Origin: Petrolisthes cinctipes
Lineage: Eukaryota; Arthropoda; Malacostraca; Decapoda; Porcellanidae
Reading direction: 5' to 3'
DNA length: 64,000 nt
Assembly: GCA_033782935.1 (NCBI GenBank)
Contig: JAWQEG010000623.1
Coordinates: forward strand, 700,001-764,000
The notes beneath the pieces were generated by a model. It saw only the letters and a program-made list of their open reading frames with translations. It was not told where the DNA came from and ran no database searches. Positions 38,779 through 52,499 of the stretch are shown in pieces. The position numbers and the translations under genes are program-made. Numbering within the stretch: the stretch's first letter is position 1; every line of letters begins with the position of its first letter.

Positions 38779-38939
38779 GTAGGAATGTACAGATTGCTTC
38801 TGGGACCCCAAAATATTGAATTTTCGGGTGTTTTGAGCCTGAATTTGAGATATAAACGGGTACATATTGACTTTGTGCATCTAAAATATCGATTTTCAGG
38901 ATGTTTTTGGCCTGTATTTTGAAATTACCCTAACACGGA
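38779..38939 (+). repeat. 161-bp deletion-derivative monomer (HOR marker)
   Basis: An L-b monomer lacking 15 bp: AAACGGGTACATATTGACTT, where the full L-b has AGAAGATACATGCAC within that stretch. GTAGG spacing is exactly 161 bp. The same derivative is found near 44332-44492 and 47175-47335, tracking the HOR duplications. It is absent at the equivalent place near 35470. Confidence 0.9.
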
Positions 38940-39769
38940 GTAGACATGTACAGATCGCTTCTGGGACCCCAAAATATTGAATTTTCGGGTGTTTAGGGCC
39001 AGAATTTGAGATATAAACGGGTACAGAAGATGCATGCACATTGCGACTTTTGGGCACCTAAAAGATCGATTTTCAGTATGTTTTTGGCCTGTATTTTGAA
39101 AATACTCTAACACGGAGTAGGCATGTACATATCGCTTCTGGGACCACTAAATATCGAATTTTCGGGTGTTTTGGGACTGAATTTGAAATATCGACTTTTT
39201 GGCACCTAAAATATCGATTTTTAGCATGTTTTTAGCCTATATTTTGTAAATATTTTAGCACTGAGTAGGCATGTACAGATTGTTTCTGGGACCCCAAAAT
39301 ATTGAATTTTCGGGTGTTTTGAGCCTGAATTTGAGATATAAACGGGTACTGAAGATGCATGCACATATCGACTTTTGGGCACCTAAAACATCGATTTTGA
39401 GCATGTTTTGGGCCTGTATTTTGAAAATACTCTAACACGAAGTAGGCATGTACAGATCGCTTCTGGGACCCCAAAATATCGAATTTTCGGGTGTTTTGGG
39501 CCTGAATTTGAGATATCGCCTTTACGCACCTAAAATATCGATTTTTTAGCATGTTTTGAGCCTATATTTTGAAAACATTTTAGAACTGAGTAGGCATGTA
39601 TAGATCGCTTCTGGGACCCCAAAATATAGAATTTTCGGTTGTTTTGAGCCTGAATTTGAGATATAAACGAGTACAGAAGATGCAGGCACATATCGACTTT
39701 TGGGCACCTAAAATATCGATTTTGAGCATGTTTTGAGCCTATATTTTGAAAACATTCTAGCACTGAGTA

Positions 39770-40750
39770 GGCATGTACAGATCACTTCTGGGACCCCAAA
39801 ATATCGAATTTTCGGGTGTTTTGAGCCTGAAATTGAGATATAAACGAGTATAGAAGATGCATACTCATATTAACTTTGGGCACCAAAAATATCAATTTTC
39901 AGCATGTTTTGGGCCTGAATTTTGAAAATACTCTAACACGGAGTAGGCATGTACAGATCGCTTCTGGGACCCAAAAATATCGAATTTTCGGGTGTTTAGG
40001 GCCAGAATTTGAGATATAAACGGGTACAGAAGATGCATGCATATATCAACTTTTGGGCACCTAAAAGATCGATTTTCAGTATGTTTTTGGCCTGTATTTT
40101 GAAAATACTCTAACACGGAGTAGGCATGTACAGATCGCTTCTGGGACCCCTAAATATCGAAGTTTCGGGTGTTTTGGGACTGAATTTAAGATATCGACTT
40201 TTTGGCACCTAAAATATCGATTTTGAGCATGTTTTTAGACTATATTTTGAAACTATTCTAGCACTGAGTAGGCCTATGTACAGATCGCTTCTGGGACCCC
40301 AAATATCGAATTTTCGGGTGTTTTGAGCCTGAATTTGAGATATAAATGAGTATAGAAGATGCATACACATATTGACTTTGGGCACCAAAAATATCGATTT
40401 TCAGCATGTTTTAATCCTGATTTTTGAAAGTACTCTAACACGGAGTAGGCATGTACAGATCGCTTCTGGGACCCCAATATATCGAATTTTCTGGTGTTTA
40501 GGGACAGAATTTGAGATATAAACGGGTACAGAAGATGCATGCACATATCGACTTTTGGGCACCTAAACGATCGATTTTCAGTATGTTTTTGGCCTGCATT
40601 TTGAAAATACTGTTACACGTAGTAGGCATGTACAGATCGCTTCTGGGACCCCTAAATATCGAATTTTCGGGTGTTTTGGGACTGAATTTGATATATCGAC
40701 TTTTTGGCACCTAAAATATCGATTTTTAGCATGTTTCGAGCCTATATTTT
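39770..40750 (+). repeat. Recurrent ~1-kb module, copy near 40 kb
   Basis: A module starting with CAGATCACTTCTGGG and containing CATACTCATATTAACTTTGGG, TTTTTAGACTATATTTTG, GAGTAGGCCTATGTACAG, TTTTAATCCTG and ATACTGTTACACG. It reappears near 48.17, 50.35 and 62.40 kb. Its second half is also found near 24.9 and 30.3 kb, where it begins at the truncated junction. Reuse in otherwise different neighbourhoods shows modules moving or being exchanged as blocks of several monomers. Confidence 0.82.
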
Positions 40751-43700
40751 GAAAATATTTTAGAACTGAGTAGGCATGTATAGATCGCTTCTGGAACCCC
40801 AAAATATCGAATTTTCGGGTGTTTTGAGCCTGAATTTGAGATATAAACGAGTACAGATGATGCATGCACATATCGACTTTTGGGCACCTAAAATATCGAT
40901 TTTGAGCATGTTTTGAGCCTATATTTTGAAAACATTCTAGCACTGAGTAGGCATGTACAGATCGCTTCTGGGACCCCAAAATATCGAATTTTCGGGTGTT
41001 TTGAGCCTGAATTTGAGATATAAACGAATATAGAAGATGCATACACATATTGACTTTGGGCACCAAAAATATCAATTTTTAGCATGGGTTTAGCCTATAT
41101 TTTGAAAATATTCTAGCACTGAGTAGGCATGTACAGATTGCTTCTGGGACCCCAAAATATTGAATTTTCGGGTGTTTTGAGCTAGAATTTCAGATATAAA
41201 CGGGTACAGAAGATACATGCACACATTGACTTTGGGCATCTAAAATATCAATTTTCAGCATGTTTTGGGCCTGTATTTTGAAAATACTCTAACACGGAGT
41301 AGTCATGTACAGATCGCTTCTGGGACCCCAAAATATCGAATTTTAGGGTGTTTTGGGCTTGAATTTGAGATATCGCCTTTACGCACCTATAATATCGATT
41401 TTTAGCATGTTTTGAGCCTATTTTTTGAAAATATTCTAGCACTGAGTAGGCATGAACAGATCGCTTTTGGGACCCCAAAATATCGAATTTTCAGGTGTTT
41501 TGAGCCTGAATTTGAGATATAAACGAGTACAGAAGATGCATGCACATATCGACTTTTGGGCACCTAAAATATCGATTTTCAGCATGTTTTGAGCCTATAT
41601 TTTGGAAACATTCTAGCACTGAGTAGGCATGTACAGATCGCTTCTGGGACCCCAAAAAATCGAATTTTCGGGTGTTTTGAGCCTGAATTTGAGATATAAA
41701 CGAGTATAGAAGATGCATACACATATTAACTTTAGGCACCAAAAATATCAATTTTCAGCATGTTTTGGGCCTGAATTTTGAAAATACTCTAACACGGAGT
41801 AGGCATGTACAGATCGCTTCTGGGACCCAAAAATATCGAATTTTCGGGTGTTTAGGGCCAGAATTTGAGATATAAACGGGTACAGAAGATGCATGCACAT
41901 ATCCACTTTTGGGTACCTAAAAGATCGATTTTCAGTATGTTTTTGGCCTGTATTTTGAAAATACTCTAACACGGAGTAGGCATGTACAGATCTCTTCTGG
42001 GACCCCTAAATATCGAAGTTTCGGGTGTTTTGGGACTGAATTTGAGATATCGACTTTTTGGCACCTAAAATATCGATTTTGAGCATGTTTTTAGCCTATA
42101 TTTTGAAAATATTCTAGCACTGAGTAGGCATGTACAGATCGCTTCTGGAACCCCAAAATATCGAATTTTTGGGTGTTTTGAGCCTGAATTTGAGATATAA
42201 ACGAGTAGAGAAGATGCATACACATATTAACTTTAGGCACCAAAAATATCAATTTTCAGCATGTTTTGGGCCTGAATTTTGAAAATACTCTAACACGGAG
42301 TAGGCATGTACAGATTGCTTCTGGGACCCAAAAATATCGAATTTTCGGGTGTTTAGGGCCAGAATTTGAGATATAAACGGGTACAGAAGATGCATGCACA
42401 TATCCACTTTTGGGTATCTAAAATATCGATTTTCAGCATGTTTTGGGCCTGTATTTTGAAAATACTCTAACACGGAGTAGGCATGTGCAGATCGCTTCTG
42501 GGACCCCAAAATCTCGAATTTTCGGGTGTTTTGAGCCTGAATTTGAGATATAAACGGGTACTGAAGATACATGCACATATTGACTTTGGGCTTCTAAAAT
42601 ATCGATTTTCAGCATGTTTTGGGCCTTTATTTTGAAAATACTCTAACACGGAGTAGGCATGTACAGATCGCTTCTGGGACCCAAAAATATCGAATTTTCG
42701 GGTGTTTAGGGCCAGAATTTGAGATATAAACGGGTACAGAAGATGCATGCACATATCCACATTTGGGTACCTAAAAGATCGATTTTCAGTATGTTTTTGG
42801 CCTGTATTTTGAAAATACTCTAACACGGAGTAGGCATGTACAGATCGCTTCTGGAACCCCTAAATATCGAATTTTCGGGTGTTTTGGGACTGAATTTGAT
42901 ATATCGACTTTTTGGCACCTAAAATATCGATTTTTAGCATGTTTTTAGCCTATATTTTGAAAATATTCTAGCACTGAGTAGGCATGTACAGATTGCTTCT
43001 GGGACCCCAAAATATTGAATTTTCGGGTGTTTTGAGCCTGAATTTGAGATATAAACGGGTACAGAAGATACATGCACATATTGACTTTGGGCATCTAAAA
43101 TATCGATTTTCAGCATGTTTTGGGCCTGTATTTTGAAAATACTCTAACACGGAGTAGGCATGTACAGATCGCTTCTGGGACCCCAAAATATCGAATTTTC
43201 GGGTGTTTTGAGCCTGAATTTGAGATATAAACGGGTACTGAAGATGCATGCACATATCGACTTTTGGGCACCTAAAACATCGATTTTGAGCATGTTTTGG
43301 GCCTGTATTTTGAAAATACTCTAACACGAAGTAGGCATGTACAGATCGCTTCTGGGACCCCAAAATATCGATTTTTCGGGTGTTTTGGGCCTGAATTTGA
43401 GATATCGCATTTACGCACCTAAAATAACGATTTTTAGCATGTTTTGAGCCTATATTTTGAAAATATTTTAGAACTGAGTAGGCATGTATAGATCGCTTCT
43501 GGGACCCCAAAATATCGAATTTTCGGGTGTTTTGAGCCTTAATTTGAGATATAAACGAGTACAGAAGATGCAGGCACATATCGACTTTTGGGCACCTAAA
43601 ATATCGATTTTGAGCATGTTTTGAGCCTATATTTTGAAAACATTCTAGCACTGAGTAGGCATGTACAGATCGCTTCTGGGACCCCAAAGTATCGAATTTT

Positions 43701-44411
43701 TGGGTGTTTTGAGCCTGAATTTGACATATAAACGAGTATAGAAGATGCATACACATATTGACTTTGGGCACCAAAAATATCAATTTTCAGGATGTTGTGG
43801 GCCTGAATTTTGAAAATACTCTAACACGGAGTAGGCATGTACAGATCGCTTCTGGGACCCCAAAACATCGAATTTTCGGGTGTTTTGAGCCTGAATTTGA
43901 GATATAAACGGGTACTGAAGATGCATGCACATATCGACTTTTGGGCACCTAAAACATCGATTTTGAGCATATTTTGGGCCTGTAATTTGAAAATACTCTA
44001 ACACGGAGTAGGCATGTGCAGATCGCTTCTGGGACCCCATAATATCGAATTTTCGGGTGTTTTAGGCCAGAATTTGAGATATCGTCTTTACGTACCTAAA
44101 ATAACGATTTTTAGCATGTTTTGAGACTATATTTTGAAAATATTCTAGCACTGAGTAGGCATGTACAGATCGCTTCTGGGACCCCAAAACATCGAATTTT
44201 CGGGTGTTTTGAGCCTGAATTTGAGATATAAACGAGTACAGAAGATGCATGCAAATATCGACTTTTGGGCACCTAAAATATCGATTTTGAGCATGTTTTG
44301 AGCCTATATTTTGAAAACATTCTAGCACTGAGTAGAAATGTACAGATTGCTTCTGGGACCCCAAAATATTGAATTTTCGGGTGTTTTGAGCCTGAATTTG
44401 AGATATAAACG

Positions 44412-44897
44412 TGTACATATTGACTTTGTGCATCTAAAATATCGATTTTCAGGATGTTTTTGGCCTGTATTTTGAAATTACCCTAACACGGAGTAGGCAT
44501 GTACAGATCGCTTCTGGGACCCCAAAATATTGAATTTTCGGGTGTTTAGGGCCAGAATTTGAGATATAAACGGGTACAGAAGATGCATGCACATTGCGAC
44601 TTTTGGTCACCTAAAAGATCGATTTTCAGTATGTTTTTGGCCTGTATTTTGAAAATACTCTAACACGCAGTAGGCATGTACATATCGATTCTGGGACCAC
44701 TAAATATCGAATTTTCGGGTGTTTTGGGACTGAATTTGAAATATCGACTTTTTGGCACCTAAAATATCGATTTTTAGCATGTTTTTAGCCTATATTTTGT
44801 AAATATTTTAGCACTGAGTAGGCATGTACAGATTGTTTCTGGGACCCCAAAATATTGAATTTTCGGGTGTTTTGAGCCTGAATTTGAGATATAAACG
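44412..44897 (+). repeat. 486-bp three-monomer insertion relative to the 33-36 kb copy
   Basis: Up to 44411 this region matches the 33.5-35.5 kb block at offset 8939. From 44898 it matches at offset 9425. The 486-bp excess equals 161 + 177 + 148 bp, that is, one deletion-derivative, one long and one short monomer. Gain or loss of whole monomers is the expected product of unequal crossover in register. Confidence 0.88.
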
Positions 44898-46066
44898 GGT
44901 ACTGAAGATGCATGCACATATCGACTTTTGGGCACCTAAAACATCGATTTTGAGCATGTTTTGGGCCTGTATTTTGAAAATACTCTAACACGAAGTAGGC
45001 ATGTACAGATCGCTTCTGGGACCCCAAAATATCGAATTTTCGGGTGTTTTGGGCCTGAATTTGAGATATCGCCTTTACGCACCTAAAATATCGATTTTTT
45101 AGCATGTTTTGAGCCTATATTTTGAAAACATTTTAGAACTGAGTAGGCATGTATAGATCGCTTCTGGGACCCCAAAATATAGAATTTTCGGGTGTTTTGA
45201 GCCTGAATTTGAGATATAAACGAGTACAGAAGATGCAGGCACATATCGACTTTTGGGCACCTAAAATATCGATTTTGAGCATGTTTTTAGCCTATATTTT
45301 GAAAACATTCTAGCACTGAGTAGGCATGTACAGATCACTTCTGGGACCCCAAAATATCGAATTTTCGGGTGTTTTGAGCCTGAATTTGAGATATAAACGG
45401 GTACAGAAGATACATGCACATATTGACTTTGGGTATCTAAAATATCGATTTTCAGCATGTTTTGGGCCTGTATTTTGAAAATACTCTAACACGGAGTAGG
45501 CATGTGCAGATCGCTTCTGGGACCCCAAAATCTCGAATTTTCGGGTGTTTTGAGCCTGAATTTGAGATATAAACGGGTACTGAAGATACATGCACATATT
45601 GACTTTGGGCTTCTAAAATATCGATTTTCAGCATGTTTTGGGCCTGTATTTTGAAAATACTCTAACACGGAGTAGGCATGTACAGATCGCTTCTGGGACC
45701 CAAAAATATCGAATTTTCGGGTGTTTAGGGCCAGAATTTGAGATATAAACGGGTACAGAAGATGCATGCACATATCCACATTTGGGTACCTAAAAGATCG
45801 ATTTTCAGTATGTTTTTGGCCTGTATTTTGAAAATACTCTAACACGGAGTAGGCATGTACAGATCGCTTCTGGAACCCCTAAATATCGAATTTTCGGGTG
45901 TTTTGGGACTGAGTTTGATATATCGACTTTTTGGCACCTAAAATATCGACTTTTAGCATGTTTTTAGCCTATATTTTGAAAATATTCTAGCACTGAGTAG
46001 GCATGTACAGATTGCTTCTGGGACCCCAAAATATTGAATTTTCGGGTGTTTTGAGCCTGAATTTGA

Positions 46067-49000
46067 GATATAAACGGGTACTGAAGATGCATGCACATAT
46101 CGACTTTTGGGCACCTAAAACATCGATTTTGAGCATGTTTTGGGCCTGTAATTTGAAAATACTCTAACACAAAGTAGGCATGTACAGATCGCTTCTGGGA
46201 CCCCAAAATATCGAATTTTCGGGTGTTTTGGGCCTGAATTTGAGATATCGCCTTTACGCACCTAAAATATCGATTTTTAGCATGTTTTTAGCCTATATTT
46301 TGAAAATATTCTAGCACTGAGTACGCATGTACAGATCGCTTCAGGGACCCTAAAATATCGAATTTTCGGGTGTTTTGAGCCTGAATTTGAGATATAAACG
46401 AGTACAGAAGATGCATGCACATATCGACTTTTGGGCACCTAAAATATCGATTTTAAGCATGTTTTGAGCCTATATTTTGAAAACATTCTAGCACTGAGTA
46501 GGCATGTACAGATCGCTTCTGGGACCCCAAAGTATCGAATTTTTGGGTGTTTTGAGCCTGAATTTGACATATAAACGAGTATAGAAGATGCATACACATA
46601 TTGACTTTGGGCACCAAAAATATCAATTTTCAGGATGTTGTGGGCCTGAATTTTGAAAATACTCTAACACGGAGTAGGCATGTACAGATCGCTTCTGGGA
46701 CCCCAAAATATCGAATTTTCGGGTGTTTTGAGCCTGAATTTGAGATATAAACGGGTACTGAAGATGCATGCACATATCGACTTTTGGGCACCTAAAACAT
46801 CGATTTTGAGCATATTTTGGGCCTGTAATTTGAAAATACTCTAACACGGAGTAGGCATGTGCAGATCGCTTCTGGGACCCCATAATATCGAATTTTCGGG
46901 TGTTTTAGGCCAGAATTTGAGATATCGTCTTTACGTACCTAAAATAACGATTTTTAGCATGTTTTGAGACTATATTTTGAAAATATTCTAGCACTGAGTA
47001 GGCATGTACAGATCGCTTCTGGGACCCCAAAACATCGAATTTTCGGGTGTTTTGAGCCTGAATTTGAGATATAAACGAGTACAGAAGATGCATGCAAATA
47101 TCGACTTTTGGGCACCTAAAATATCGATTTTGAGCATGTTTTGAGCCTATATTTTGAAAACATTCTAGCACTGAGTAGGAATGTACAGATTGCTTCTGGG
47201 ACCCCAAAATATTGAATTTTCGGGTGTTTTGAGCCTGAATTTGAGATATAAACGGGTACATATTGACTTTGTGCATCTAAAATATCGATTTTCAGGATGT
47301 TTTTGGCCTGTATTTTGAAATTACCCTAACACGGAGTAGACATGTACAGATCGCTTCTGGGACCCCAAAATATTGAATTTTCGGGTGTTTAGGGCCAGAA
47401 TTTGAGATATAAACGGGTACAGAAGATGCATGCACATTGCGACTTTTGGGCACCTAAAAGATCGATTTTCAGTATGTTTTTGGCCTGTATTTTGAAAATA
47501 CTCTAACACGGAGTAGGCATGTACATATCGCTTCTGGGACCACTAAATATCGAATTTTCGGGTGTTTTGGGACTGAATTTGAAATATCGACTTTTTGGCA
47601 CCTAAAATATCGATTTTTAGCATGTTTTTAGCCTATATTTTGTAAATATTTTAGCACTGAGTAGGCATGTACAGATTGTTTCTGGGACCCCAAAATATTG
47701 AATTTTCGGGTGTTTTGAGCCTGAATTTGAGATATAAACGGGTACTGAAGATGCATGCACATATAGACTTTTGGGCACCTAAAACATCGATTTTGAGCAT
47801 GTTTTGGGCCTGTATTTTGAAAATACTCTAACACGAAGTAGGCATGTACAGATCGCTTCTGGGACCCCAAAATATCGAATTTTCGGGTGTTTTGGGCCTG
47901 AATTTGAGATATCGCCTTTACGCACCTAAAATATCGATTTTTTAGCATGTTTTGAGCCTATATTTTGAAAACATTTTAGAACTGAGTAGGCATGTATAGA
48001 TCGCTTCTGGGACCCCAAAATATAGAATTTTCGGTTGTTTTGAGCCTGAATTTGAGATATAAACGAGTACAGAAGATGCAGGCACATATCGACTTTTGGG
48101 CACCTAAAATATCGATTTTGAGCATGTTTTGAGCCTATATTTTGAAAACATTCTAGCACTGAGTAGGCATGTACAGATCACTTCTGGGACCCCAAAATAT
48201 CGAATTTTCGGGTGTTTTGAGCCTGAAATTGAGATATAAACGAGTATAGAAGATGCATACTCATATTAACTTTGGGCACCAAAAATATCAATTTTCAGCA
48301 TGTTTTGGGCCTGAATTTTGAAAATACTCTAACACGGAGTAGGCATGTACAGATCGCTTCTGGGAAACAAAAATATCGAATTTTCGGGTGTTTAGGGCCA
48401 GAATTTGAGATATAAACGGGTACAGAAGATGCATGCATATATCCACTTTTGGGCACCTAAAAGATCGATTTTCAGTATGTTTTTGGCCTGTATTTTGAAA
48501 ATACTCTAACACGGAGTAGGCATGTACAGATCGCTTCTGAGACCCCTAAATATCGAAGTTTCGGGTGTTTTGGGACTGAATTTAAGATATCGACTTTTTG
48601 GCACCTAAAATATCGATTTTGAGCATGTTTTTAGACTATATTTTGAAACTATTCTAGCACTGAGTAGGCCTATGTACAGATCGCTTCTGGGACCCCAAAT
48701 ATCGAATTTTCGGGTGTTTTGAGCCTGAATTTGAGATATAAATGAGTATAGAAGATGCATACACATATTGACTTTGGGCACCAAAAATATCGATTTTCAG
48801 CATGTTTTAATTCTGATTTTTGAAAGTACTCTAACACGGAGTAGGCATGTACAGATCGCTTCTGGGACCCCAATATATCGAATTTTCTGGTGTTTAGGGA
48901 CAGAATTTGAGATATAAACGGGTACAGAAGATGCATGCACATATCGACTTTTGGGCACCTAAACGATCGATTTTCAGTATGTTTTTGGCCTGCATTTTGA

Positions 49001-49964
49001 AAATACTGTTACACGGAGTAGGCATGTACAGATCGCTTCTGGGACCCCTAAATATCGAATTTTCGGGTGTTTTGGGACTGAATTTGATATATCGACTTTT
49101 TGGCACCTAAAATATCGATTTTTAGCATGTTTCGAGCCTATATTTTGAAAATATTTTAGAACTGAGTAGGCATGTATAGATCGCTTCTGGAACCCCAAAA
49201 TATCGAATTTTCGGGTGTTTTGAGCCTGAATTTGAGATATAAACGAGTACAGAAGATGCATGCACATATCGACTTTTGGGCACCTAAAATATCGATTTTG
49301 AGCATGTTTTGAGCCTATATTTTGAAAACATTCTAGCACTGAGTAGGCATGTACAGATCGCTTCTGGGACCCCAAAATATCGAATTTTCGGGTGTTTTGA
49401 GCCTGAATTTGAGATATAAACGAATATAGAAGATGCATACACATATTGACTTTGGGCACCAAAAATATCAATTTTTAGCATGGGTTTAGCATATATTTTG
49501 AAAATATTCTAGCACTGAGTAGGCATGTACAGATTGCTTCTGGGACCCCAAAATATTGAATTTTCGGGTGTTTTGAGCTAGAATTTCAGATATAAACGGG
49601 TACAGAAGATACATGCACACATTGACTTTGGGCATCTAAAATATCAATTTTCAGCATGTTTTGGGCCTGTATTTTGAAAATACTCTAACACGGAGTAGTC
49701 ATGTACAGATCGCTTCTGGGACCCCAAAATATCGAATTTTCGGGTGTTTTGGGCCTGAATTTGAGATATCGCCTTTACGCACCTATAATATCGATTTTTA
49801 GCATGTTTTGAGCCTATTTTTTGAAAATATTCTAGCACTGAGTAGGCATGAACAGATCGCTTTTGGGACCCTAAAATATCGAATTTTCAGGTGTTTTGAG
49901 CCTGAATTTGAGATATAAACGAGTACAGAAGATGCATGCACATATCGACTTTTGGGCACCTAAA
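46067..49964 (+). repeat. 8396-bp higher-order repeat, copy 2 (partial, 3.9 kb)
   Basis: Follows copy 1 up to about 49964, where AAAAGATAGATTTTCAG replaces AAAATATCGATTTTCAGC of copy 1. About ten substitutions noticed, for example TATAGACTTTTGGG near 47764, GGGAAACAAAAATATCG near 48363, TTTTAATTCTG near 48807 and AGCATATATTTTG near 49490. That is roughly 99.7% identity by eye, so this copy has had slightly longer to diverge than the 5435-bp pair. Confidence 0.92.
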
Positions 49965-52499
49965 AGATAGATTTTCAGTATGTTTTTGGCCTGCATTTTG
50001 AAAATACTGTAACACGGAGTAGGCATGTACAGATCGCTTCTGGGACCCCAAAATATTGAATTTTCGGGTGTTTAGGGCCAGAATTTGAGATATAAACGGG
50101 TACAGAAGATGCATGCAAATATCGACATTTGGGCACCTAAAAGATCGATTTTCAGTATGTTTTTGGCCTGTATTTTGAAAATACTCTAACACGGAGTAGG
50201 CATGTACAGATCGCTTCTGGAACCCCTAAATATCGAATTTTCGGGTGTTTTGGGACTGAATTTGATATATCGACTTTTTGGCACCTAAAATATCGATTTT
50301 CAGCATGTTTTGAGCCTATATTTTGAAAACATTCTAGCAATGAGTAGGCATGTACAGATCACTTCTGGGACCCCAAAATATCGACTTTTCGGGTGTTTTG
50401 AGCCTGAATTTGAGATATAATCGAGTATAGAAGATGCATACTCATATTAACTTTGGGCACCAAAAATATCAATTTTCAGGATGTTTTGGTCCTGAATTTT
50501 GAAAATACTCTAACACGGAGTAGGCATGTACAGATCGCTTCTGGGACCCAAAAATATCGAATTTTCCGGTGTTAAGGGCCAGAATTTGAGATATAAACGG
50601 GTACAGAAGATGCATGCATATATCCACTTTTGGGCACCTAAAAGATCGATTTTCAGTATGTTTTTGGCCTGTATTTTGAAAATACTCTAACACGGAGTAG
50701 GCATGTACAGATCGCTTCTGGGACCCCTAAATATCGAAGTTTCGGGTGTTTTGGGACTGAATTTTAGATATCGACTTTTTGGCACCTAAAATATCGATTT
50801 TGAGCATGTTTTTAGACTATATTTTGAAACTATTCTAGCACTGAGTAGGCCTATGTACAGATCGCTTCTGGGACCCCAAATATCGAATTTTCGGGTGTTT
50901 TGAGCCTGAATTTGAGATATAAACGAGTATAGAAGATGCATACACATATTGACTTTGGGCACCAAAATATCGATTTTCAGCATGTTTTAATCCTGATTTT
51001 TTAAAATACTCTAACACGGAGTAGGCATGTACAGATCGTTTCTGAGACCCCAAAATATCGAATTTTCTGGTGTTTAGGGACAGAATTTGAGATATAAACG
51101 GGTACAGAAGATGCATGCACATATCGACTTTTGGGCACCTAAAAGATCGATTTTCAGTATGTTTTTGGCCTGCATTTTGAAAATACTGTTACACGGAGTA
51201 GGCATGTACACATCGCTTCTGGGACCCCAAAATATTGAGTTTTCGGGTGATTTGGGACTGAATTTGATATATCGACTTTTTGGCACCTAAAATATCGATT
51301 TTTAGCATGTTTTGAGCCAATATTTTGAAAATATTCTAGCACTGAGTAGGCATGTACAGATCGCTTCTGGGACCCCAAAATTTTGAATTTTCGGGTTTTT
51401 TGAGCTTGAATTTGAGATATAAACGAGTACAGAAGATGCATGCACATATCGACTTTTGGGCACCTAAAATATCATGTTTGAGCATGTTTTGAGCCTATAT
51501 TTTGAAAACATTCTAGCACTGAGTAGGCATGTACAGATTGCTTCTGGGACACCAAAATATTGAATTTTCGGGTATTTTGAGCCTGAATTTGAGATATAAA
51601 CGGGAACCGAAGATACATGCACATATTGACTTTGGGCATCTAAAATATCGATTTTCAGCATGTTTTGGGCCTGTATTTTGAAAATACTCTAAAACGTAGT
51701 AGGCATGTACAGATCGCTTCTGGGACCCCTAAATATCGAAGTTTCGGGTGTTTTGGGCCTGAATTTGTGATATTGCCTTTACTCACCTAAAATATCGAGT
51801 TTTAGCATGTTTTGAGCCTATATTTTGAAAATATTCTAGCACTGAGTAGGCATGTACAGATCGCTTCTGGGACCCCAAAATATTGAATTTTCGGGTTTTT
51901 TGAGCTTGAATTTGAGATATAAACGAGTACAGAAGATGCATGCACATATCGACTTTTGGGCACCTAAAATATCATGTTTGAGCATGTTTTGAGCCTATAT
52001 TTTGAAAACATTCTAGCATTGAGTAGGCATGTACCGATCGCTTCTGGTACCCCAAAATATCGAATTTTCGGGTGTTTACGGCCAGAATTTGAGATATAAA
52101 CGGGTACAGAAGATGCATGCACATATCGACTTTTGGGCACTTAAAAGATCGATTTTCAGTATGTTTTTGGCCTGTATTTTGGAAATACTCTAACACGGAG
52201 TAGGCATGTACAGATCGCTTCTGGGACCCCTAAATATCGAATTTTCGGGTGTTTGGGTCCTTAATTTGATATATCGACTTTTTGGCATCTAAAATATCGA
52301 TTTTTAGCATGTTTTTAGCCTATATTTTGAAAACATTCTAGCACTGAGTAGGCATGTACAGATTGCTTCTGGGACCCCAAAATATTGAATTTTCGGGTAT
52401 TTTGAGCCTGAATTTGAGATATAAACCGGTACAGAAGATACATGCACATATTGACTTTGGGCATTTAAAATATCGATTTTCAGCATGTTTTGGCCATGT
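49965..52499 (+). repeat. Mosaic satellite stretch between HORs
   Basis: Patchwork of modules seen elsewhere: 49965-50270 resembles 26.2-26.5 kb (AAAAGATAGATTTTCAG, ATACTGTAACACGG), and 50350-51300 is a copy of the ~40-kb module. From 51.3 kb come monomers with TATCATGTTTGAGCATG (51472, 51970), GGGTTTTTTGAGC, and AAAACGTAGTAGG near 51690. No gene is present. Confidence 0.82.

Larger units (their letters stand above)
37671..46066 (+). repeat. 8396-bp higher-order repeat, copy 1
   Basis: Recurs from 46067 with an offset of exactly 8396 bp; about 50 monomers by mean length. The left edge is in GATATAAACGGGTACTGAAG; upstream, 37621-37670 and 46017-46066 differ. Rare shared words include ACACAAAGTAGG, GCTTCAGGGACCC, TTTTCAGGATGTTGTGGG, AAATTACCCTAACACGG, GAGTAGGCCTATGTACAG and AGCATGGGTTTAGC. 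Part of the unit (42415 on) is a copy of the 33.5-35.5 kb block, so this HOR was assembled from older modules. Confidence 0.93.
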
